Program-made: the position numbers and the translations under genes
The notes under the pieces: generated by a model
Told to the model about the DNA's origin: nothing
Seen by the model: the letters and a program-made list of their open reading frames with translations, nothing else
The model's database searches: none
In this document: positions 44,701-64,000 of the stretch, one piece after another
How the letters are laid out: every line of letters starts with the position of its first letter
How positions within the stretch are numbered: position 1 is the first letter of the stretch
Origin: Dysidea avara
Lineage: Eukaryota > Porifera > Demospongiae > Dictyoceratida > Dysideidae
Assembly (NCBI RefSeq): GCF_963678975.1
Contig: NC_089278.1
Span: 11,807,479-11,871,478 of the forward strand
DNA: 64,000 nucleotides
Reading direction: 5' to 3'

Positions 44701-45164
44701 CTTTTGCAGTAGTACAAGATGCTGAGATCAAGTCAAAGATTAGAGAGATCGTTGAAAAAGAGGAATATATAAATTATGATCGTCGTATGGGTGACAAGTG
44801 GGTACAAGAACTACAGTTTGTCAATACCAATTATGAAAAGCCTTACCTTGATGAAGCACCTTATTTAATAGTAGTTCTGAAGAAGCCATTCAGAATAGGC
44901 CCAGATGGAACTAAACATGTCCACTACTATTATGAAATCAGTACAGCCATATCTACTGGAATATTGATTGCTGCCATACAGAATGTTGGTTTAGTGACGG
45001 TCACCACTACTCCTATGAATGCTGGTGTGGCTATAAGAGAATTACTAGGAAGACCAGAGCATGAGAAAGTGATGTTGTTACTGCCAGTCGGCTATCCCGC
45101 TCCTGATGCCACTGTGCCATCCATCAAGCGAAAACCACTAAATGACATTATGGTATTGAAGTGA
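38756..45164 (+). CDS. IYD: Iodotyrosine deiodinase
   Basis: Two exons, 38756-39179 and 44680-45164, join in phase 1 to 302 residues (human 289). There is an N-terminal membrane anchor (about residues 13-33, [14 protein letters not shown]) and an acidic stem. The flavin nitroreductase-fold domain follows: NNRRSVRMF (FMN phosphate contacts), [14 protein letters not shown] across the splice, [49 protein letters not shown]. The substrate lid residues of the human enzyme have counterparts in EEYINY and [11 protein letters not shown] (Glu, Tyr, Lys). The enzyme reductively removes iodide or other halogens from halotyrosines using FMN; in an animal without a thyroid this points to general halotyrosine handling. 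The single 5.5-kb intron holds the element at 42679-44003. Tail-to-tail with NKIRAS at 170 bp. Confidence 0.96.
39180..42669. other. IYD intron, 5' part
   Basis: Contains a tandem duplication at about 39899-40054, a related block at about 40983-41020, and copies of the GGGGAAAATTTTC-type repeat at about 41196-41290, 41630-41720 and 42085-42275. No gene seen. Confidence 0.45.
39899..40054. repeat. Tandem duplication, unit about 80-85 bp
   Basis: TTGCCTC.AGACA.GCCCCCT, CATGCTGTATTTTCC and GCAATCCTTTAATTATAA occur twice in order. Confidence 0.8.
42679..44003. mobile_element. Long-TIR, Mutator-like element carrying a coding fragment, 1325 bp
   Basis: Inverted arms of roughly 300 bp: left from GGGGATTTAGAAAAC at 42679, right ending GTTTTCTAAACCCCC at 44003. 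Matching inner blocks include CTGGACCAGGTCAATTCTTC, AGCTAGCTAGC, GGCTCAGACTGCAACAGCGA, ACTCAACTGTTACACACA and ATCGTGATATACAA. 9-bp duplications TATTTGCAT lie at 42670-42678 and 44004-44012. The unpaired centre (about 43140-43600) contains an open segment with splice sites, listed separately. Long TIRs plus a 9-bp duplication fit a non-autonomous Mutator-like element. It sits in the IYD intron. Confidence 0.8.
43232..43441 (+). other. Coding-like fragment inside the 1.3-kb element
   Basis: After an acceptor-like TTTTTAG, an open segment encodes [18 protein letters not shown], then [18 protein letters not shown], a Ser/Asn/Ala-rich stretch, and ARYRIYKR before TAA; the stop overlaps a possible donor (CGGTAAATA). 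The basic helix followed by GE.GL.I..G.I resembles, from memory, a short motif common in retroelement gag-like proteins of invertebrates. It could be a captured host or retroelement exon. Not a complete gene. Confidence 0.4.
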
Positions 45165-45333
45165 TGTTGCATTACCACTGGTACTAGAAGTTTGTATGGA
45201 AAATTATCTTTATGTTTCGTAAATTTATATTGCTATAAAATTGACAGTACTATACAATTTACATATATACATACACAATTACATCATTGTTATGACGGAA
45301 TAATAAGTGGTATAATGTAGAAGGAGGAGTGGA

Positions 45334-47902
45334 TCACTTGTGTTGCATACAGTCAGAGAATAATAGACCATGGGATGGATAGGAGGCATCGGCTGGGGGA
45401 CTACGAGGTACGAGGGATGATGAAGTTAGTGACATCCGTAAACTTCCTTCAGGTGATTTGATGCCCCAATTATTTCCTGGCCAACTAGACTGTTTACCTG
45501 CATGTAGTTTCAGGTAATATTGATATAATCTTAATAGATATAACATACCAGGGTTAGCCATTCCCCATGTAACATAAGCAAAGGGTGGCTTTAGAGTTTC
45601 TCGGTCTAATACTGTCACTTCAAAACACCTAACTGAAATAAAAAAGAGTTGTAATACCGCAACTGGATAATTGTACTGCCATGCCATATAATGTTCACTG
45701 AAAAATATAGAATTCAGATAATAAGACAGTGGAATATAATATATCCAGAAACAAGTAGTTCAACTATCATTGATTGCTCTATTAGAGTAGTTGAATTTTT
45801 TTAAAGTTTATACACATTTTTAAAAATATTTTCCATAAGACCATGCACTCACATATTATTCTCACACCCCAATACATTTTTATAGCAAAATAAAACTTTG
45901 CAAAAACAGCCAGTTTTTGCTCAGTGGCTGTTTTTACTCAGTGAGCCATCCTAAGTGTTATAACTAAGAGAAAACTAATGTCTGAGTTCATGAACATGAC
46001 TACCCTATTAGAATACCCTATTAGAATACTACTCATGTTATGGTTACAATATCACAATGGCCTGTATAATAGTGTCTAGCTAAGAATAAGTACCTAAACG
46101 GCTAAACAAGAAAATTAACACCATTTCAAAAGAAGGAAGACAGCAGCAACAATTTCATAGCACATATCATCAGTAAGTTATGTATGATGAGTTGTATCAT
46201 TACCTCATGACAATGAGCTACAGTACGTGATCAGATAGGCATAGTAATTATAAGGCAGGTAAGCAGAAAGGTAGTAAGCGAGTGAGATATTTCAGGGTTC
46301 ATTGACCATACCAATTCAACTTAATTACATATTTTTTAGGCAGTTTTTTTTTTCTTCAACAAAGTGGCCATTCTGCTTTGTTTTCAACCCTGCCTGTACA
46401 CAGCACAAGAACAGTAGGAGAAGCATCTATGCAATCAATTCACCCAAGGAGTCTTGAAGAAAAGTGAGGCTGGCTTTAGAGTAACTTTTTTGGCAGGAAA
46501 GCCAAACCTTCATAAACTATGTCAAATGCAACATGTCACCACTCCACTAAATGTGGTATACCTACAAGTGGACCTAACATACTATTTCTCATAACAATGT
46601 GTCTAGTTCCATCATACAATTCACAGGTAGACTTACTGTTATGAGCACGCGCCCAAGGAGCAGGATAAATAGCTTCATGAGTCCTTTCCTCTTCCAAGTC
46701 TGCTTTACTGCCGACTACCACCATAGGACACTAATGGGGGAGGAGACACTTCCAGTTAACAAAATAGGAGGGGGTTGGGGGAGAGCATAAATAATAAATC
46801 TCACACTGCTAACTCTCTATTACATAAAGTATTCACAGATGTGCAGTGGGAAGTACTGTATATTAGGGATGGGCGGTATTGACATTTCTGCCATACGATT
46901 ATTGTCATGAGCCATTATCACGATTATTACGATTATTGTCCACTCAACTACTCTAACAGGATTCACTAAAATATTCAAACTAACTGACAAAATATTTAAG
47001 GTGAATGATTGTAACTTTTAAAAATTCTTCAATTATCATGATTATTACACAGTAATTGCCAATTTCGATTATCACTAACAATTTCGATTATCACTAAGTA
47101 ACTAAAATTAGACGATGTCGATTATTGCCAACAAAATAATCACGATTATCATGATAACGGAATAATTGCCCATCCCTACTGTATATACAACTACATCTAT
47201 AAAAACATTGTGGAGGGGTTTGGGATCACTCTGAAGACTTGCTAATCAATATTGCCAAACTGTTATGAAGGAATATTGAGATTGGTTATAGGGTGATATA
47301 TTTGGCCAGATCTTCACGATTATCCCTAATATACTGTACTATCATACTGCATCATGACATTACCTCTTTATACTTCTGAGCAATCATCCTACGGATGTTG
47401 ACGATACGATCAAATGATGGTCGTGATGTGATGCTATACACAAGCACAAAACCCTATAGGACAAAGTGTAAACCATCAACACTTGATTGACAAATTGTAC
47501 ACGTCAGCTAGCTTACATCTGCAATGCTCATAAAATGATCTTGCTCATAGCGATGTTGCATACTTTCAGATGTGTACAACTAAAGGATTACATATATAGA
47601 ACATACACTCCTGGCAAACTAACCGATCCTGGAGTATCAAAAATCTGTACATTTTCATATTTATCACGGTCTGATTCTATACACGCCTCATATACATCCC
47701 CAATAGTTGGCTTGTACACCTAATATTGTATCCAAGGTGTGTATGCATTACAATTCCGTGTATCTCAGTGTATACTTACCTTACCGACCACGTGATTCCC
47801 ATAAACAAAGTGTTCTATCAGAGCAGTTTTGCCCACATTACAATCACCCACTACGACTAGCCTGTAAGGGCGGCCTAGGCCAGGAGGGCCAGTCTTAGAC
47901 AT
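45334..47902 (-). CDS. NKIRAS: kappaB-Ras small GTPase (NKIRAS-like)
   Basis: Seven exons in transcript order: 47780-47902, 47624-47719, 47517-47579, 47364-47453, 46637-46730, 45549-45632, 45334-45497. They join in frame to 237 residues. P-loop VVVGDCNVGKTALIEHFVYGN is followed by switch I region PTIGDVYEACIESDR, G3 FDTPGS, then GFVLVYSITSRPSF, MVVVGSKADL (G4) and RCFEVTVLDRETLKPPFAY. The YGNH loop and the FEVTVLDR..L..PFA segment match human NKIRAS1/2 (LLYGNH, WEVTVTDRKTLIEPF). kappaB-Ras proteins bind IkappaB-beta and Ral GAPs and dampen NF-kB. As in NKIRAS, residues equal to Ras Gly12 and Gln61 are not Gly/Gln, and there is no CaaX box. Unusually, G4 reads SKAD rather than NKxD. Divergent from the PLD gene. 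Confidence 0.87.
45633..46636. other. Intron 5 of the NKIRAS gene
   Basis: About 1 kb of AT-rich sequence with a short direct repeat (CCCTATTAGAATA twice near 46004-46030). No gene seen. Confidence 0.4.
46864..47178. mobile_element. hAT-type MITE, second family, 315 bp
   Basis: Starts TAGGGATGGGCGGTATTG and ends ATAATTGCCCATCCCTA, with perfect 8-bp duplications CTGTATAT at 46856-46863 and 47179-47186. The interior is ATTATCACGATTATT-rich and non-coding. In NKIRAS intron 4. Confidence 0.88.
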
Positions 47903-48961
47903 AAGATATATACTCCCTCTGATACACCCGTGCACGTGCGCAATTGCTTTTTTAAAAATACCACAATCGATTGTTTATACTCCCCGCTACCTCAACTTGG
48001 CTCAATTTGCTATGTTCAGTTTGTTGCGAGGTTTGCTGTGATTAAAGAGACCGCACAACTATATTTTATATTGTCAAGGTAAATGTGTTGAATGCATGTT
48101 ATGTAGTAGCTACTTGATTTGTACAGTATTTAAATATTCATCGAGATAATGTAGCACTTGTTGCAAGTCGCTATACGTACCTTGATTGTCATATTAGCCT
48201 AAATCACTCTTGATGTGTTAGCGTATATTTGTGTCTGTCGTGTAACCATCCAGTAAATACCATATAGATGAAATGTAGGATGAAATGATAGCAGCCCTAC
48301 TAAATCTTAACAAAATGGAGAACAGAAGACTGAAGAAGTCTTAGTACTGACAGCAGCATTTAGACCTTCCTGAAACAAAAACCGTAGATAGTATATTCTC
48401 CATGAACAAGCAAATGGGCAAAAAAAATCCCTCCAACTCAAGGATTCAAATTTTTCGTTAGTAGTAGATGATTGCTATCAAATACATTATATTTCTCACA
48501 TGCTGCATACTGTGACCTTGTGTTCCAAGGTCAACTATGCATACTGTGTTCTTAGGCTTATAAGGTGCATAAATATCCTGTACTTTATCTGTATCTTGTT
48601 TTCTGATTGTTGTGGCAATAAACAGCTTGAGGGTGCTCATATCCTGTATACCGTACTACAACTGTTACACTAACAAGTTATCATTGTGTGTATAGTACCT
48701 TAAAAGACATGTATATAAAATCATCAAATTGTATAGTAGTATATCTACGTACAACTGAAAAATTCAATTTTACATTTTATCAATAGCTTTTAAAGAATAG
48801 GTTATTCAACGTTGACTAGTAGCGTTGACAAACGTTAGTAGATATGAGAATTAGAATCAATAATACTTTTTCATCAATGGTCAATGCTTCTGATTAGAAC
48901 AATTCTTTAGATAAAGCATACATATATTAATGTATTGTGTTTCTATAGGTTAGGCTGATAC
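47903..48961. promoter_or_regulatory. Divergent promoter and 5' UTR of NKIRAS and PLD
   Basis: A PLD leader exon probably ends at 48078 (donor GTAAATG) and is joined to the acceptor at 48948, 13 bp before the start codon. The rest (about 48080-48940) is the leader intron; a minus-strand frame at 48458-48640 has no recognisable content. Confidence 0.5.
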
Positions 48962-59962
<11,001 letters not shown>

Positions 59963-60154
59963 TGTACAGCATTTTGCTGAGCGTGTTATTGTTTGTATAA
60001 ATATGTAAATATATATAGCTACAGCAACTTGTAAATGTGGCATAACTTACAATGCACAGATATAAATCTCTCAAAAGTGCATACAAGAATAAAACTTACA
60101 GCTATTTAAAGTTCGTACATAAGCGATTTTATTACCAAAAAGTACAGCAGTTAT
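59963..60154. other. Convergent 3' ends of PLD and the NHR-pseudokinase gene
   Basis: A plus-strand AATAAA lies at 60088-60093 and a minus-strand AATAAA (TTTATT on +) at 60128-60133. The two 3' UTRs therefore abut or overlap. Confidence 0.55.
60128..60133 (-). terminator. Poly(A) signal of the NHR-pseudokinase gene
   Basis: AATAAA on the minus strand, 22 bp after the stop codon at 60155-60157. Confidence 0.55.
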
Positions 60155-63100
60155 TTAATCCTGGGATTTTAGTGCAGTTTCAAACATTTTACATATGTCT
60201 TTATCAGTCGGTCGATCATCTGGCTTATTTGTAAGACAATTTAATATCAATGTTAACAGTGGATGGGATGAGTGTACTAAGTCAATTTGTGATTGTCTAC
60301 GTTGTATTTCTGTCTGGAACTCATCATCTATACGACTTGGACTGGGTTCAGCATGTGTGATGGTTTGTAGGGTCAATACTCCAATAGAGAAGGTATCACA
60401 AGCTGTAGAGTGTATTGTATCAGGTGGTAGATAGTTGGCATTGACTGGCTCTGATGGACTCTTCATCCCATGTTGGTATAGTTGGCTGTCAGCAATATCA
60501 CATAGCTTTGCAAGATATCCTCTTGTTACTAATACGCAGTCACTTCTGATTAGCAGATGCAACATTTTTGATGAGTGTAGATAGCTAACACCTTTGGCCA
60601 CATCATAAGCTATACTAATGTGAGTAGTGGTTTGTAGGTCATCAGGTTTGCGATCTGCAAGCAGTTTAGTAAGAGTAAGGTCAACTAGTTCTGCTACTAT
60701 AGAGGTTGATGGTTTTGTGCTATCCTCTTCTTGGCTGATGAAACCCAACAGTTGCTGTATGTTAGGATGTCTAAGCTTGGAGAACGCTGCACACATGGAC
60801 AAGTACTGCCCATATTTTACTTTATTTTCACCTGAGAAATCAAGGTTAAATTCTTGCAGGGAGCAGTCTGTACTGAACCACTTTACGGTACTGTTGGTCC
60901 CTGATGTACTGCTAGTAGAAACTGTGCTTTCAGTCAGAGATGTACAACAGCTGAGGTCTGACTGAGAGATAAGATAAGGTCTTAGTGATACCAGCAAAAT
61001 GGATATTTTTTCTGCTGACATTTCTCCAGCTGCTGGACCTCTGGTGGCTACTTTATTTGGAGGTGCTTTCTGATCCTCAGAACTTGTCTTTTTGTGTGTG
61101 GTGGTATCTGTGCTTTTATGGTCCATGATGGCATCTGTACTTGTTGGTAAGTTGGTATCTGTACTCTCAGGTGGCTTTTCTATGGTGGAATTTGTGGGTG
61201 ACTTGTCCATGATGGCATCTGTATTCTTAGGCAACTTGTGGTCTGCAGTGGTGCCTGTGCTTGTAGGTGTCTTGTGGTCTGTGGTGTTTTCTATGTTTTT
61301 GAGTACATCTGTTGTCATTTCCTTCCTTGTCAATTCATCTATAGATAGCAGTCAATGTATCACTTGTAATTACACTAATAAAATGTACAGAGATGTAATA
61401 CTTTACTGTGACAATAAAACTCACCTGTCTTAGTAGGGAAATTCACAAAGCTGCCATATGTTACAATTACCATGTCTTCTTCATATTCCATAGTGTCGTC
61501 TGCGGCTACTGTAGTATGCTGGGCATTAACTTGATCAGTGTTAGTAGTATCAGCTGTTTTGTCATCATTGACTTGTTCAGTTTTCTTTTCTTTATCTTCA
61601 TCATCTGGTCTGCTAAGAAATGGTAATGATGGACCATCTTCAGGTATATCACTAGTGTTACTAGTAATGTCGGCTGTTTCTTTCCTTAATTTCTCAATGA
61701 CAGCACATGCCACGGTAGTGGTGATCTGACTGAACATCAACTGTGCATTGATCAGTGGTGTGGACTCTTCTGTGGTATTTGCACCATCGTGTGTGCCTGC
61801 TTCTGGCTTATCAACAGAAAGTGTTTGACCAGTTGAACTAATTGTCTTCTTTACAGTAGCACTCTTTGATGCTGATAACTGCTTTTGTAATGAGGACTTC
61901 CCTGGGGCTTCTGTAGTGGTACCATCATTTGTGCTAACATCTAATTTGTCAATAGATACTGCTTGACCAGTGACACTAATTTTTTTCTTTACTGCAGGAC
62001 TTTTTGACAACTGCTTTCGTAAGGTAGGTTTCCCTGATGTAGAAGATTCTTCATCATCTGACAATTCAGCAGACATAGCATTTACAAGAACCTCTAAAAT
62101 AATGGAATGTGCAGATTCAATAGGGTCTTCTGTACTGCCAGGCAATGTGTTTGAAGCGGAAGTAAATTTCACATTTAGTAGGTCCAAAACATCATCTGGA
62201 ATACGATCCACAATCTGTGAAGCAATATCATCAGCATCTCCTGTGTCTGGATTAAGCAATTGCCTCATTGTTTCTTCATCTTCTTCAGTGAACACTTGTT
62301 CTGTTGCTGTGCTGTCTGATTTTGTGTCCGTGAGGGACTTTTGTAATGATTGCTGGAGTCCTTCTACATCTGCAGATGACAATTGCTGCTTAGACCGTAC
62401 TTTGTGTTGCAGTTTCTCCATAAAACTGATAGTAAATTTGGAAGAATCACCAGACTGAAACTTAGTTTTGCTGCTAGAAAAACTCCCAGTAAAGCTGCCG
62501 GCTTGCCAGTTGCGACCTAAACTTGTCTCAACTAAAGAGTTTCTCCTCTCGATGTGATTGACAGAAGCATCTACTACATTTTCAGCTTGTAAATATATTG
62601 TGATGAGGGTAACCACTTCATTGGCTATCTGTTGACACACCTCCTCAACTTCTGTCCCATGTTCTTTGAATGGTTTTGTAGCTGATTTAGCTATAGCCGG
62701 AACACAACAATACATATATGAACACTAACTTAATTTAACTATTCTGAAGACCATGTAACCACACAGGTCGAACAAGCCCCATTATATTGACCTATTAAAG
62801 CCTATCAGCTTACCTGAATAAAACATGCTCCTTACTCTAACAGCTTGTCCAGCCAGATCAACAAATCCATAGAGTGGTTTGCTAGTGGTCACACTGCCGC
62901 ATATTTTCCCTTCATCTTTGTCATTCAAAAACATATGCAGGTCTCCATTAAATTTCACCATTATCCCTATCTTGGTCTTGCATTTCAGAGTGTCCAGATT
63001 GAATGGTAGTTTGTACACATTACCACTGTGCCTCAGTGTATCTGTGATGGCTACCCAGTAGTCTGGATTGTGACTGAGGTAGAGAGAACTCTGGGGCATT

Positions 63101-64000
63101 TCTATGGATGATGGATCCAATGTGGTTATACCAATGCCCTATAGTTGCTTGTATATAGCTACGTAGCACAGTGCATGATACACTTACCAAAGAAACATGA
63201 TAATTTCCAGACAATTCCATCAATCGTACAGTGAATGTCTCTTCTAATCTTAGTGGCTCTTGAGTGAAAACAAACCCATTGGATTTTCCTGGCTGCTTAC
63301 GAATTGCAACTCCCCTGTTTTCTTTGAATGTAATATTAGGGCTGGCTTTCTCATGGAAACAACCAAACGCTCTGTTATTCCACCTCTTACTGTCCATTGA
63401 CAGTAACTGAAAACTGGTATCCACAGCCAGTGTCATGCTCCGGTTAATACTATCACCATGACTACTACTACTGACCAGCAGTGTACCACTTTTTTTCTTG
63501 GTCTCAGTAGGAACATTTGGGTCAAGTGTGTACTTCTTTGGTGGCAATGTTCTGTGTTGACGTCTCAGGCTACCACTGGAATATCCAGTACCTTTACCAC
63601 CAGATCGATCTAAGGTAATACAACCATGTGTTGTACATACTGACTGAATACAACAACAACTTACCCACTATAGGCAATGCTCTTACACGTATAGCATCAC
63701 CACAAAGATCTACAAATCCATAGAGTGGCTCATTATCTGGAAGGTTGGTGAGAACTTGTCCTTTGTATCTCTTGTATTCACCGTTGACGTAGAAACATAG
63801 TCGACCTCCTTCTCTCACTCTGCAGCCTATGATGTCACCTTGGCTGAGAGACTCAAGATCGTATTTTACAGCCCAGTGGACATTTCCATTCCATGCAGAA
63901 GAGCCAATTAAAATCCAGTGATCAAAACGTGTCTTGAGTTTATCAGAAGATTTGGCTATGTCTGAACTGTCTTCAGGCTTAAAAATAGTGAACCCGATTT
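60155..64000 (-). CDS. NHR (Neuralized)-domain protein with C-terminal pseudokinase domain (5'-truncated by window)
   Basis: Exons in transcript order: from beyond 64000 to 63665, 63188-63609, 62814-63138, 61425-62690, 60155-61338, all in phase. The first shows the C-terminal half of one NHR domain (WILIGSSAWNGN, GCRVREGGRLCFYVNG, LYGFVDLCGDAIRVR). Exons two and three form a complete second NHR domain (FHEKASPNITFKENRGVAIR, GITTLDPSS, MVKFNGDLHMFLND, PLYGFVDLAGQAVRVR). NHR domains bind partner proteins or lipids. A long acidic Ser/Thr-rich linker with repeated TGQ..S(I/V)DK blocks and DHK..TST repeats follows. The last ~230 residues are kinase-like (KLRHPNIQQLLGF, VAKGVSYLHSSKMLHL, FSIGVLTLQ, KPDDRPTDKDI). 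The HRD Asp position is Leu, DFG reads DIA, and no VAIK lysine is seen, so it is a pseudokinase. A scaffold role is inferred. Confidence 0.85.

Noticed and set aside
60195-62458. Several plus-strand frames of 60-162 codons
   Set aside because: Antisense shadows of the NHR-pseudokinase exons, which are strongly supported on the minus strand.

Overview
The window is nuclear DNA of an animal. It is AT-rich, with short GT-AG introns next to introns of several kilobases filled with repeats. The genes are clear metazoan orthologues (TEAD, CCDC6, kappaB-Ras, iodotyrosine deiodinase, PX-PH phospholipase D, a Bcl-2-family gene). Gene packing is tight, with divergent starts about 100 bp to 1 kb apart and convergent ends about 170-430 bp apart. 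Foldback transposons are dense. Together these suggest a non-bilaterian animal, most probably a demosponge. That assignment is inference; no species is identified. All exon models were read by hand from splice signals, reading phase and family resemblance, with no transcript support.

Layout. 1-590 (+): last three exons of a transportin-3-like gene. 1386-3168 (+): an EVH1-domain protein resembling SPRED. 3601-4320 (-): APIP/MtnB of methionine salvage, with Gln where the family has its proposed catalytic Glu. 4.4-13.4 kb: gene-poor and repeat-rich, with two hAT-type MITEs and two Mutator-like foldback elements. 13483-14771 (+): a Bcl-2/BAX-like gene. It is tail-to-tail with an ankyrin-repeat gene (14995-21085, -), which shares a 104-bp divergent promoter with CCDC6 (21190-29210, +). 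29616-30988 (+): a 103-residue Death-domain-only protein, convergent with TEAD (31263-37874, -, 13 exons). TEAD is divergent from iodotyrosine deiodinase (38756-45164, +), whose 5.5-kb intron holds a long-TIR transposon carrying a spliceable coding fragment. 45334-47902 (-): a kappaB-Ras (NKIRAS)-like GTPase, divergent from a 28-exon phospholipase D (48962-59962, +). 60155 to the window edge (-): a gene joining Neuralized (NHR) domains to a degenerate kinase domain.

How the genes relate. There is no operon, and neighbours mostly share promoters or 3' ends rather than pathways. Several gene families here have roles in cell death, NF-kB or Hippo signalling in other animals (Bcl-2-like, Death domain, NKIRAS, APIP, CCDC6, TEAD). 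This may be chance.

Most notable. (1) A PLD exon is readable only if a 17-nt GT...AG segment is removed or one base is added. (2) A 1.3-kb element with 9-bp target duplications carries coding sequence with splice sites. (3) The NHR-pseudokinase fusion. (4) APIP Glu-to-Gln. (5) The Bcl-2-like protein has an altered BH3 and no membrane anchor. (6) At least eight non-autonomous DNA transposons have target-site duplications that can be read directly.
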